A model generated the notes under the pieces. It made no database searches. It saw nothing but the letters and a program-made list of their open reading frames with translations, and was not told the DNA's origin. DNA of 35,365 nucleotides from CAZBBC01 sp964489835 (GTDB lineage: Bacteria; Calditrichota; Calditrichia; JAJRVZ01), in contig CAZBBC010000033.1 in NCBI GenBank assembly GCA_964489835.1, forward strand, positions 1 to 35,365, read 5' to 3'. The first letter of the stretch is position 1. Every line of letters starts with the position of its first letter. Below, in pieces: positions 15,460-22,608 of this stretch. Made by a program: the position numbers and the translations under genes.

Positions 15460-16827
15460 ATGAGAGTAAAAAAATATTTTTGTTTGTTCTGTTTACCCTT
15501 GTTCCTTTATGGTTTTGTTTATGCCGGTGAAGATCATTCCGAATACTTTGAATCGGTAATAAACACACCACAGGCGGTGACACGAGCATGCCTGGAATGC
15601 CATGATACCGCGGCGAAAGATGTAATGAAAACAGTGCACTGGACTTGGGAAACATTACCCAAATCAGTATTAGGGCATCACGATAGCCTGAGCCTCGGTA
15701 AAAAGAATGTTTTCAATAATTATTGTATTGCGCTGGAGTCAAACTGGCCCCGTTGCACCAGCTGTCATGCCGGTTATGGTTGGAAAGATGCTTCCTATGA
15801 TTTCAATAAGGAAGAAAATGTTGATTGCCTGGTCTGCCACGACCAGACAGGTACTTATAAAAAATCTCCGGCCGGTGCCGGGATGCCTGCCGCCGGGATT
15901 GATTTAACCGTAGTCGCACAAAATGTAGGTGCGCCTACCAGAGCCAACTGTGGGATCTGCCATTTTTATGGTGGGGGCGGTGAAAATGTCAAACATGGCG
16001 ATCTGGATCCGGGATTGATTAATCCCTTGAAAGCGTATGATGTACACATGGGTCAAGGAATGACATGCCAGGACTGTCATATAACTGAAAATCATAGCAT
16101 TAAAGGCCAATCTATGGCCATCCTGACCGACAATACAAACCGAATCGAGTGTACCGCCTGCCATGAATCGCCAGTTCATGGAAAAAAAAGATTGAATGAT
16201 CACAGTGGTAAAATTGCCTGTCAAACATGTCATATACCTTTGTTCGCCAAAGATCGACCCACTAAGTTATACTGGGATTGGTCCACTTCCGGTGAAGAAA
16301 AAGAGGCGCCAAAAGACAAATACGGAATGGAAACTTACAATAAGAAAAAAGGTTCTTTTGTCTGGGGGAAGGAAGTGCAACCTGAATATTATTGGTATAA
16401 TGAGACAAGTAGCCGTTACATCAAAGGAGATAAATTAAATCCTGACACATTATTATCTCTTAATAAACCACTGGGCGATCGTACCGAAGAAAACACAAAA
16501 TTATATCCTTTCAAGATCATGCGCGGAAAACAGATTTATGATTCAAATTATAATTATTTAATAATCCCACAATTATGGGGTGGATATTGGAAGCATTTTG
16601 ATTGGAATAAAGCTGCGGAAGATGGAATGAAAGCAGCCGGATTGAAATACAGCGGTGAATACGGATGGGTAGAAACAGAAATGTATTGGAAATTAAATCA
16701 TATGGTTGCTCCAAAAGAAGATGCACTTAAGTGTACAAATTGCCATGGAAAAGGTACTTCAATAAGAATTGACTGGGAAAAACTCGGTTACAGGGGTGAT
16801 CAGTTCTTTAAGAAATATCGTAATTAA
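15460..16827 (+). CDS. otr: Octaheme c-type cytochrome, tetrathionate reductase (OTR) family
   Basis: 455-residue exported multiheme protein. The signal peptide is MRVKKYFCLF through GFVYA, with likely cleavage after residue 22. There are exactly eight CxxCH heme motifs: CLECH, CTSCH, CLVCH, CGICH, CQDCH, CTACH, CQTCH, and a distant CTNCH near the C-terminus. The last is separated from the seventh by about 170 residues containing Tyr/Trp-rich sequence (WGKEVQPEYYWYNE), the layout of Shewanella OTR. That enzyme reduces tetrathionate, nitrite and hydroxylamine in vitro; its physiological role is unsettled. The ribosome site AGGAGGG is strong. It stands alone, with no membrane quinol-oxidising partner or maturation gene beside it, although CcdA lies 0.3 kb downstream on the other strand. 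The family call is firm; the substrate is not. Confidence 0.92.
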   Translation: MRVKKYFCLFCLPLFLYGFVYAGEDHSEYFESVINTPQAVTRACLECHDTAAKDVMKTVHWTWETLPKSVLGHHDSLSLGKKNVFNNYCIALESNWPRCTSCHAGYGWKDASYDFNKEENVDCLVCHDQTGTYKKSPAGAGMPAAGIDLTVVAQNVGAPTRANCGICHFYGGGGENVKHGDLDPGLINPLKAYDVHMGQGMTCQDCHITENHSIKGQSMAILTDNTNRIECTACHESPVHGKKRLNDHSGKIACQTCHIPLFAKDRPTKLYWDWSTSGEEKEAPKDKYGMETYNKKKGSFVWGKEVQPEYYWYNETSSRYIKGDKLNPDTLLSLNKPLGDRTEENTKLYPFKIMRGKQIYDSNYNYLIIPQLWGGYWKHFDWNKAAEDGMKAAGLKYSGEYGWVETEMYWKLNHMVAPKEDALKCTNCHGKGTSIRIDWEKLGYRGDQFFKKYRN

Positions 16828-16896
16828 ACCTGAAATTTAAAGCTACAGGTTCAATATTTTCATTTAACCAACGCCAATGGATAAAGCAATGTATTG

Positions 16897-16980
16897 TGGG
16901 GAGGGGAGGATTCGAACCTCCGAAGACATTCAGTCGACAGATTTACAGTCTGTTGCGTTTGACCGCTCCGCAACCTCCCC
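16897..16980 (-). tRNA. tRNA-Tyr (anticodon GTA)
   Basis: An 84-nt tRNA with a long variable arm, as expected for bacterial tRNA-Tyr. The acceptor stem pairs GGGGAGG with CCTCCCC. The T arm is GGAGG-TTCGAAT-CCTCC. The anticodon GTA occupies 16944-16946 (plus-strand TAC). The discriminator base is A and the 3' CCA is not encoded in the DNA. Confidence 0.95.
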
Positions 16981-17130
16981 GTGTCTAAATATATGGTACC
17001 TATCAAAAGCACGGCAATTTAAACAAAGAAATAAACCGCATCAATAGTATTTTCAACAATTTTGATACAATTTCTTGGATTCTGCCTTGCTCTTTAATTA
17101 ATATTGCCATTTATCCGGGCAGAGGCTGGC

Positions 17131-17832
17131 TTAAAATGTTGTATAAATAAAATAAACCCCGCTAAGAAATACCAGCAAGCCTGCAGTCCGTTTTATATAC
17201 ATTGTCGTTTTCGATTCTTCGGTCCAGTTCAGATATTTCTGCACCAGATTGGTCAGACTACCGGCAGTGATGATTACCGCGCAATGGCCAAAACCGAAGA
17301 CTGAAATCAGCAGTACCGACTTCAACCAGTCTTCGGTCGCCGTCTGAAAAACCACGACCAGCACCGGCGCGAAAAAGGCAAAGGTGCAGGGTCCCAGACC
17401 TATGCCAAAGATTAATCCAAGTATAAAAGCACCCCAGAGACCTCCACACTGATTGTTGCCAATATTCAGCCCGCTCCAATTCCAGCGGATAATATCCATT
17501 AGATAAAGGCCTATCAAGATGAAAATACCAGCCACCAGATAATTTCCCCATTGTCCCACATCGCCCATCAATCGCCCCATCGAGGCCGTAATCAGACCGA
17601 TAAGAGCAATGGTGATCAGAATACCGATTGCAAAAACCAGTGCCAAATAAAAGGACCGTTTGACTTTGATCTGCCCCTGACTGCTGATATAGCCAATGAC
17701 CAAAGGGATGCTGGAAAGGTGGCAGGGACTGAGCAGAATGCTCAGCACGCCCCAGGCAAAGGCCGCGAACAGAGCTAGTGAAAAACTTCCACCCAGGGCT
17801 GTGGTCAAATATGTAAATACTTGTTCAATCAA
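17131..17832 (-). CDS. ccdA: CcdA/DsbD-type membrane electron carrier
   Basis: 233-residue inner-membrane protein with about six transmembrane helices that passes reducing equivalents from cytoplasmic thioredoxin to periplasmic thioredoxin-like proteins. The two redox cysteines sit in the family positions: C37 in LLSPCHLSSIPLVIGY and C149 in GIGLGPCTFAFFAPV. The start appears to be TTG (17830-17832), as no ATG is available before the conserved first helix. It begins 5 nt past the stop of the Cys-rich thioredoxin lipoprotein, which is the obvious partner outside the membrane. As the last gene of the arsenic operon it may drive reduction of exported thiol proteins, and could also serve cytochrome c maturation for the nearby octaheme gene. 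Confidence 0.9.
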   Translation of the reverse strand: MIEQVFTYLTTALGGSFSLALFAAFAWGVLSILLSPCHLSSIPLVIGYISSQGQIKVKRSFYLALVFAIGILITIALIGLITASMGRLMGDVGQWGNYLVAGIFILIGLYLMDIIRWNWSGLNIGNNQCGGLWGAFILGLIFGIGLGPCTFAFFAPVLVVVFQTATEDWLKSVLLISVFGFGHCAVIITAGSLTNLVQKYLNWTEESKTTMYIKRTAGLLVFLSGVYFIYTTF

Positions 17833-17837
17833 AAGGG

Positions 17838-18356
17838 CTAAACTTTCTTATTTGGTTTTAGACCCTGTTTTTGTAGAAACTGATCAATTTCCGCTTCCGG
17901 AAAAAATCCTTCGTGACGGAATAGTTCTTCACCCTCTTTGTCCAGAAAAACTTGGGTTGGAATCAGACGGATACCATATTCTTCTGCGTACTTACGTTGT
18001 TCAGGTTTCCATACGTCATAAAATACAACTTCTATTTGATCACCATATTTTTCTTCAATCGCTTTCATCACAGGCTGCATCTTTTTGCAAGGGATGCAGT
18101 TAACAGATCCCAGTTCAACAAACGTGATCAGGAGTTTCTCAGTTTTCTGTATGGATAAACACGGATCATCATTGACAACGACGGCTTCTGCTTTATTGGA
18201 TGGACAACCTGCGCATGTTTCACTGGTTTCTGCCTTGGAACTACAGTCTCCACCTGTACAGCCCTTTGCCTGGGCCTCGTTTTCTTTTTCACTACAAGAA
18301 GTAAAATTGACCACAAAAACAAAAATGCCGAATATTATTAAAATATTTTTTTTCAA
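17838..18356 (-). CDS. Cys-rich thioredoxin-fold lipoprotein
   Basis: 172 residues starting at a TTG (18354-18356), which follows a strong AAGGAGG at 6-nt spacing and lies one base past the stop of the preceding mini-thioredoxin. The N-terminus is a lipoprotein signal (IFGIFVFVVNFTSC, lipid-modified C21). A linker rich in Cys follows (C33, C38, C48, C51, C66; CTGGDC and CAGC pairs). From about residue 72 it is a thioredoxin domain with active site NCIPCKK (C87-C90), the cis-proline region RLIPTQVFL, and DKEGEELFRHEGFF. Such membrane-anchored thioredoxins are normally reduced by CcdA, encoded directly downstream. The Cys-rich spacer is unusual and might bind a soft metalloid such as arsenite, given the operon; that is inference. 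Confidence 0.87.
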   Translation of the reverse strand: MKKNILIIFGIFVFVVNFTSCSEKENEAQAKGCTGGDCSSKAETSETCAGCPSNKAEAVVVNDDPCLSIQKTEKLLITFVELGSVNCIPCKKMQPVMKAIEEKYGDQIEVVFYDVWKPEQRKYAEEYGIRLIPTQVFLDKEGEELFRHEGFFPEAEIDQFLQKQGLKPNKKV

Positions 18357-18357
18357 T

Positions 18358-18594
18358 TCAAGCCTCCTTCAACCATTTTAAAAGATCATCATCTTTTGGC
18401 ACTTTCCCAACACTTTTTATCTCTTCATTTATAACTAATACTGGGGTCATCATGACACCATAGGCCATGATGTCGTTTAATTGGGTTACTTTCTTTATCT
18501 CGATTTCCAATTGATATTTTTCTTTCAGATCAAGCAAGCGCTTTTCAAGTGTTTTACATTTAGAGCAACCTGCACCGAGAACTTTAACGTTCAT
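18358..18594 (-). CDS. Mini-thioredoxin (small redox-active disulfide family) 2
   Basis: 78-residue thioredoxin-fold protein, shorter than a full thioredoxin (about 105 residues), with active site GAGCSKCKTLE (C10, C13) at the N-terminus and the cis-proline segment MMTPVLVIN. It matches the small redox-active disulfide protein family found beside arsenic and mercury genes. AAGGA precedes the ATG at good spacing. It lies between acr3 and the thioredoxin lipoprotein in the arsenic operon and is likely cytoplasmic. Plausible roles are reducing ArsC or feeding CcdA. It is a divergent paralogue of the protein at 19619-19864. Confidence 0.87.
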   Translation of the reverse strand: MNVKVLGAGCSKCKTLEKRLLDLKEKYQLEIEIKKVTQLNDIMAYGVMMTPVLVINEEIKSVGKVPKDDDLLKWLKEA

Positions 18595-18653
18595 ATTGAT
18601 TCCTTTTCTATACCTATTTGGTCATATAAGATGATTATAATTCAAAAATCACA

Positions 18654-19562
18654 TTATGGACAAACATCGGGTGCTTTAACCGTCCCCTCTTCGACTTCGC
18701 CTTTAAAATACTTTCTCTGAAACCATAGAGCCACATTGACCAGACTGATTAATACTGGTACTTCCACCAGAGGGCCAATCACCGCGGCGAAGGCTTCACC
18801 GGAATTGATACCGAATACCGCAATTGCTACTGCAATCGCTAACTCAAAATTATTACTGGCCGCAGTAAATGAGAGTGTTGCTGATTTTGAATAGTTGGCG
18901 CCAACCTTTCGGCTCATATAAAAGGAAACCAGAAACATCAGTACAAAATATATAAGCAAAGGAATAGCAATCCGAACCACATCCAGTGGTAATTGAACAA
19001 TGTATTCACCCTTTAGGGAAAACATAACAAGAATCGTAAACAGCAAAGCAATTAATGTAATTGGGCTAATTTTGGGAATGAACTTTGTATGATACCATTC
19101 TTTGTTTTTAAATTTTATTAAAGAAAAACGAGTTATAATCCCGGCGAGGAAAGGAATCCCCAAATAGATGAAGACACTTTCGGCAATCTGCCCAATAGTA
19201 ATGTCTACTGCTATCCCTTCCAATCCAAACCAGGTCGGCAGAATGGTGATAAAAACATAAGCATAAACGGAAAAAAANNNNNNNNNNNNNNNNNNNNNNN
19301 NNNNNNNNNNNNNNNNNNNNNNNNNNNNNNNNNNNNNNNNNNNNNNNNNNNNNNNNNNNNNNNNNNNNNNNNNNNNNGGATACATCATCAGAATTAAACC
19401 AATGGCAATCGGGATATTTGTCGTACCTACTTGAAACAGATTCCAGAAGTTAACGACCTGTGGATAGATATATCCTGCAAATACACCAATAAACATGGCA
19501 AGGAAGATCCACAAGGTTAAATAACGATCAAGAAAACTAAGTTTTTTAGAAACCTGACCCAT
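18654..19562 (-). CDS. acr3: ACR3-family arsenite efflux permease (contains assembly gap)
   Basis: Inner-membrane arsenite exporter. The N-terminus (SKKLSFLDRYLTLWIFLAMFIGVFAGYIYP) and the pair VGTTNIPIAIGLILMMY are diagnostic. After the gap come FFSVYAYVFITILP, and later SFTAASNNFELAIAVAIAVFGINSGEAFAAVIGPLVEVPVLI. The 100-N run removes the segment between LMMY and FFSVYAYVF, which is about 90 residues in family members. The N run counts for only 33-34 codons, so it is a fixed-length placeholder and the true gene should be near 350-360 residues. The conserved arsenite-binding Cys of ACR3 (in a GLARC-type motif) falls inside the missing part and cannot be verified. It is flanked by two mini-thioredoxin genes. 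Confidence 0.93.
   Translation of the reverse strand: MGQVSKKLSFLDRYLTLWIFLAMFIGVFAGYIYPQVVNFWNLFQVGTTNIPIAIGLILMMYXXXXXXXXXXXXXXXXXXXXXXXXXXXXXXXXXXFFSVYAYVFITILPTWFGLEGIAVDITIGQIAESVFIYLGIPFLAGIITRFSLIKFKNKEWYHTKFIPKISPITLIALLFTILVMFSLKGEYIVQLPLDVVRIAIPLLIYFVLMFLVSFYMSRKVGANYSKSATLSFTAASNNFELAIAVAIAVFGINSGEAFAAVIGPLVEVPVLISLVNVALWFQRKYFKGEVEEGTVKAPDVCP
19278..19377. other. Assembly gap of 100 N inside acr3
   Basis: Exactly 100 ambiguous bases, the customary placeholder for a scaffold join of unknown size. From the length of the ACR3 family, roughly 270-280 bp of coding sequence is expected here, so coordinates beyond this point are shifted relative to the real genome. Confidence 0.97.
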
Positions 19563-19618
19563 ACTTTACTTTTCTTTCTTTGTGCAATTTTCGATTGTAA
19601 TCATTTTTGTTACATTCC

Positions 19619-19864
19619 TTAATTAATTGCCTCAATTATCCATTGTGTTAATGTCGTCTTGGTAGGAATTTTTCCACTACTGATTACTTTATTGTTGAGC
19701 AGTAATCCGGGTGTCATCATGATACCGATATCAGCAAACGTATTGACATCGGTAATTTTCTCAATTTCTGCCTGGATATTGTTTTCTTCGACAACCTCAC
19801 GACAAAGAGCAGCCAGTTTTTGACAATTTGGACAACCACTTCCGACAACTTTGATGTTTAACAT
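19619..19864 (-). CDS. Mini-thioredoxin (small redox-active disulfide family) 1
   Basis: 81-residue thioredoxin-fold protein. The active site is GSGCPNCQKL (C11, C14), and the cis-proline segment is MMTPGLLLNN. It is half to two-thirds the size of ordinary thioredoxin. The ATG is preceded by GGAGAG. It is placed directly between arsC and acr3, so it is a natural candidate reductant for the thioredoxin-type arsenate reductase encoded upstream. It is probably cytoplasmic as no signal is seen. The second paralogue (18358-18594) shares the motif order but not much else. Confidence 0.87.
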   Translation of the reverse strand: MLNIKVVGSGCPNCQKLAALCREVVEENNIQAEIEKITDVNTFADIGIMMTPGLLLNNKVISSGKIPTKTTLTQWIIEAIN

Positions 19865-19926
19865 GTTTCTCTCCCTTCCTGACAGATAACAGAATAATCA
19901 GAAATAATTTTCTGTTGATTTTCTGA

Positions 19927-20346
19927 TTATCTCAGGTTCTCTTTATAAAATTGATAAAAATCCCTCTTGATTTCATTTCTCACCCGGCGAAAGATAGCCA
20001 TAATTTCTTCCTCTGTGCCGGTGGCTTCTGCTGGGTCTTCAAAGCCGATATGCATTTGTTTATTTACTTTTCCTAAAAATACCGCACATGTTTCCTTGGC
20101 ATTATCACATACTGTGATGACATAATCCCATTTATCATTTAAGTACATGTCCACATTTTCGGGTTCTTGTCCGCTTATGTCTATCCCCACTTCACTCATT
20201 GCCCGAATGGCCTTAGGATGAACTACTTTATCTGATGGATTTGTTCCGGCGGAACGGACATATAGATTCTTATCAAATTGTCTTAAGAATCCTTCCGCCA
20301 TCTGACTACGGCAGGAGTTCCCCGTACATAATATTAATATCCGCAT
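19927..20346 (-). CDS. arsC: Thioredoxin-coupled arsenate reductase (LMW phosphatase fold)
   Basis: 139-residue enzyme that reduces arsenate to arsenite for export by ACR3. The phosphatase-like loop CTGNSCRSQMAEG is at residues 7-19 (nucleophile C7, then C12 and R13). The two further redox cysteines of the S. aureus / B. subtilis type are C80 and C87 in VITVCDNAKETC. RSAGTNPS and DPAEATGTEEE are typical too. All catalytic residues are intact. The start ATG is preceded by GGGGAA. Regeneration requires thioredoxin, and a mini-thioredoxin gene follows 62 bp downstream. Upstream lies a broken GxxExxY gene that probably inserted within the operon. Confidence 0.95.
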   Translation of the reverse strand: MRILILCTGNSCRSQMAEGFLRQFDKNLYVRSAGTNPSDKVVHPKAIRAMSEVGIDISGQEPENVDMYLNDKWDYVITVCDNAKETCAVFLGKVNKQMHIGFEDPAEATGTEEEIMAIFRRVRNEIKRDFYQFYKENLR

Positions 20347-20361
20347 TTATTCCCCTTTTTT

Positions 20362-20625
20362 TTATTTCACGAAGATACAAGAAGAAGACACGAAGTGACA
20401 CGAAGTAAATTTTTCAACGAGAAGATCGATTCGATATCCACAATCCAATTTTATTTCTTTATAATGAACAGGAACAGGCTTTTGTCGCTCAAAATTTAAA
20501 CCTTTTTGTTTCAGTTCATAAGCCAGGCATTCCTCATATGCTGATTATAGCATTCCCGGACCAATATTTTTATGAACTTCTATTGCACAGCCTATGATCT
20601 CTTTTGACAGTTGCTCAAATTTCAT
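20362..20625 (-). pseudogene. GxxExxY-family gene broken by one nonsense codon
   Basis: Translation in one frame gives MKFEQLSKEIIGCAIEVHKN, then IGPGML, a TAA stop (20545-20547), then SAYEECLAYELKQKGLNFER and QKPVPVHYKEIKLDCGYRIDLLVEKF. Family members read IGPGLLESAYEECL at this point, so the stop replaces the Glu that gives GxxExxY its name (GAA to TAA needs one base change). The last codons run into the CACGAAG repeat arm, so the C-terminus (normally about 120-130 residues in total) is also truncated. GxxExxY proteins have no established function. It lies on the same strand between the permease and arsC and is bounded by inverted repeat arms. Confidence 0.85.
20368..20405. repeat. CACGAAG repeat arm, left side of GxxExxY cassette
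   Basis: Three CACGAAG units in 38 bp (cacgaagatac...gacacgaagtgacacgaag). The matching arm in reverse orientation is at 20671-20711 on the other side of the broken GxxExxY gene. Confidence 0.6.
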
Positions 20626-20670
20626 TCTTTAAAACCTTATTTAATTACTGTTCATAATAAAATAAATATT

Positions 20671-20711
20671 TTTCGTGTCTCTTCGTGGAAACTTTGTGTC
20701 CCTTCGTGTCA
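20671..20711. repeat. CTTCGTG repeat arm, right side of GxxExxY cassette
   Basis: It reads tttcgtgtctcttcgtgg...ccttcgtgtc, complementary in orientation to 20368-20405. It abuts the end of the permease gene (stop at 20716-20718). Confidence 0.6.
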
Positions 20712-20715
20712 TAAT

Positions 20716-22017
20716 CTAAAAAAACCTTCCATAAACCAACCCACTTATCGTTGCCATGACGATAACAAGTGCGACATAGACTATTGTTTTTTGTGTGCCG
20801 ATTACACCGCGGATAACCAGCATATTTGGAAGCGACAAAGCCGGACCGGCCAGAAGCAGTGCTAATGCCGGCCCTTTACCCATTCCAGCATTGAGTAATC
20901 CCTGAAGAATCGGTACTTCGGTTAGCGTGGCGAAATACATAAACGCCCCGACAACAGAAGCGAAAAAATTAGCAAATAAAGAATTACCTCCTACCAGCCC
21001 CGAAATCCACTCATTAGGAATAATCCCCTTTCCACCATCTTGTGTCCCGAGTAAAAATCCCGCAACAAGAACTCCCGCAGCTAATAGCGGTAATATTTGT
21101 TTAGCAAACCCCCAGGTTTCAGCCATCCAGTCTCTGGATTCACCGTTGCTGATAGAAAGCAAAATAGTCAGAGATACTAACGCAACGATAAAAGATACAA
21201 GCGGATTATCCGGCCAAATAAAAAAACTAAGAACAACGAGTGCGGTCCCTAAAATAACCATCCACTTATTTAGTTTTATTATGAAAATCAAAGAACCGAC
21301 GAAGAATAGTCCGAAGATTGATGTAATTACCCATTTTTGACTAAATAAAAAATACCAAAATCCACTGGTCGTGTCCGGTTTGCCCCAGTTGGCGAAGACC
21401 AAAATGAAGACAAGTACAAAAAAATGGAAAGCAGTTTGCCAAAAAGGCCGTGCCTCCTCTGGCTCAGGCATAACTAATTGCGACTCAGCTTTGGCTGACT
21501 CTTCTTTACGATATACAAAATGCATCAGTAATCCGATGACTACTGAAAAAACTACGGCTCCGATAATCCGTGCTATTCCAAGTTCCAGTCCAAGAATTCG
21601 TGCCGTCAGGATAATAGCAAGTATGTTGATGGCCGGTCCCGAATATAAAAATGCAATGGCCGGACCCAATCCGGCACCTCTCTTATAAATACCTGAGAAC
21701 AGGGGTAAGATGGTACAGGAACAAACGGCAAGGATGGTTCCTGAGACCGAAGCGATGGCATAGGAAATCCATTTCTTAGCACCGGCGCCAAAATATTTGA
21801 TTATAGCAGCCTGACTGATAAATACGGCAATAACACCGGCAATAAAAAAGGCCGGTATCAGACATAATATAACATGTTCCTGTGCATACCATTTGGTTAG
21901 CTCAAAGGCGGAATAAACAGCCTCTTTAAATTGCTCATTATTGATAGGCATAAAATAAGCAAATAGGAAAAACCCTAAAATCCATAAAAACGTTTTGTAT
22001 TCTTCCTTCCAGTTCAT
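20716..22017 (-). CDS. PF03773-type permease (ArsP/YraQ-like)
   Basis: 433-residue inner-membrane protein with about ten helices in two similar halves. The hallmark is the first-half motif VCSCTILPLFSGIYKRGAGLGPAIAFLYSGPAINILA, repeated in degenerate form near the C-terminus as TEVPILQGLLNAGMGKGPALALLLAGPALSLPNM. Members include ArsP, which exports trivalent organoarsenicals, and uncharacterised YraQ-like permeases. It is the second gene of the operon after arsR, so an arsenic-related export role is likely, while the exact substrate is not visible. A central loop of charged residues (RKEESAKAESQLVMPEPEEARPF) separates the halves. The gene directly precedes the repeat-bounded GxxExxY pseudogene. 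Confidence 0.87.
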   Translation of the reverse strand: MNWKEEYKTFLWILGFFLFAYFMPINNEQFKEAVYSAFELTKWYAQEHVILCLIPAFFIAGVIAVFISQAAIIKYFGAGAKKWISYAIASVSGTILAVCSCTILPLFSGIYKRGAGLGPAIAFLYSGPAINILAIILTARILGLELGIARIIGAVVFSVVIGLLMHFVYRKEESAKAESQLVMPEPEEARPFWQTAFHFFVLVFILVFANWGKPDTTSGFWYFLFSQKWVITSIFGLFFVGSLIFIIKLNKWMVILGTALVVLSFFIWPDNPLVSFIVALVSLTILLSISNGESRDWMAETWGFAKQILPLLAAGVLVAGFLLGTQDGGKGIIPNEWISGLVGGNSLFANFFASVVGAFMYFATLTEVPILQGLLNAGMGKGPALALLLAGPALSLPNMLVIRGVIGTQKTIVYVALVIVMATISGLVYGRFF

Positions 22018-22073
22018 GTCCTTATTCCAATACTATGTTTCGAAAGATGACGAATTATCATAAATAATTTTTT

Positions 22074-22418
22074 TTAAGTCCCACATATTATATTGCGATC
22101 CACTATTTTCACCTTTTTGCGATCATTGGAAATCACCTTATCATCTGGCAACCACGCGGAAATGAGAGGCAATAATTTTGTGACATATTCATTGTTTCTT
22201 GTATCATTTAAGAAATAGTTCACCCATTTACCCTCTTTTTCATCAAGGATAAATTCTGCATCACGCAGTATTGATAGATGTTTGGATACAGTGGAATTTG
22301 CCAGTTTTAGTATTTCGGTAATTTCACAAACGCATAATGAACGCTGTTCCAATATTTTTAGAATGCGGATACGATTCGTATCAGAGAGAGCCTGAAATGC
22401 TTTTGATAGTTTTCTCAT
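22074..22418 (-). CDS. arsR: ArsR-family metalloid-responsive repressor
   Basis: 114-residue winged-helix repressor. The N-terminal helix LSKAFQALSDTNRIRILKIL is followed by the sensor motif RSLCVCEITEIL (C29, C31), matching the Cys-x-Cys site of classic ArsR proteins. The recognition helix is ANSTVSKHLSILRDAEFI. A further cysteine (C112) near the C-terminus could be a third arsenite ligand. It is the first gene of the arsenic operon. A perfect 20-bp palindrome that overlaps its own -10 box begins 12 bp upstream of its start codon, so it almost certainly represses the operon, and As(III) binding would release it. Confidence 0.95.
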   Translation of the reverse strand: MRKLSKAFQALSDTNRIRILKILEQRSLCVCEITEILKLANSTVSKHLSILRDAEFILDEKEGKWVNYFLNDTRNNEYVTKLLPLISAWLPDDKVISNDRKKVKIVDRNIICGT

Positions 22419-22429
22419 ATTAATGTCTC

Positions 22430-22449
22430 ATTTCGTTATATAACGAAAT
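22430..22449. promoter_or_regulatory. ArsR operator (perfect 20-bp palindrome)
   Basis: ATTTCGTTATATAACGAAAT equals its own reverse complement over all 20 bases. It lies 12 bp upstream of the arsR start, covering the predicted transcription start and touching the -10 box. No second copy was noticed elsewhere in the operon. Confidence 0.85.
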
Positions 22450-22475
22450 ATAAAAATGACTTATCATTAAATCAA
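22447..22475 (-). promoter_or_regulatory. Sigma-70-type promoter of the arsenic operon
   Basis: On the minus strand the -35 box is TTGATT (22470-22475) and the -10 box is TATATT (22447-22452), with a 17-bp spacer. The -10 box overlaps the ArsR palindrome by three bases. No other convincing promoter is seen within the operon, so this one probably drives arsR through ccdA. Confidence 0.7.
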
Positions 22476-22608
22476 GCGAATTTTATTGCTGCCAGTATAA
22501 GGATACAAGCACTAAACAACCTGTTACCTCCTCAATGAATTGGTAGAAAATTCTTTATTGTCTATAGTAATATTTATATATTTATTTTATATCAGACGGG
22601 AGGTAAAC

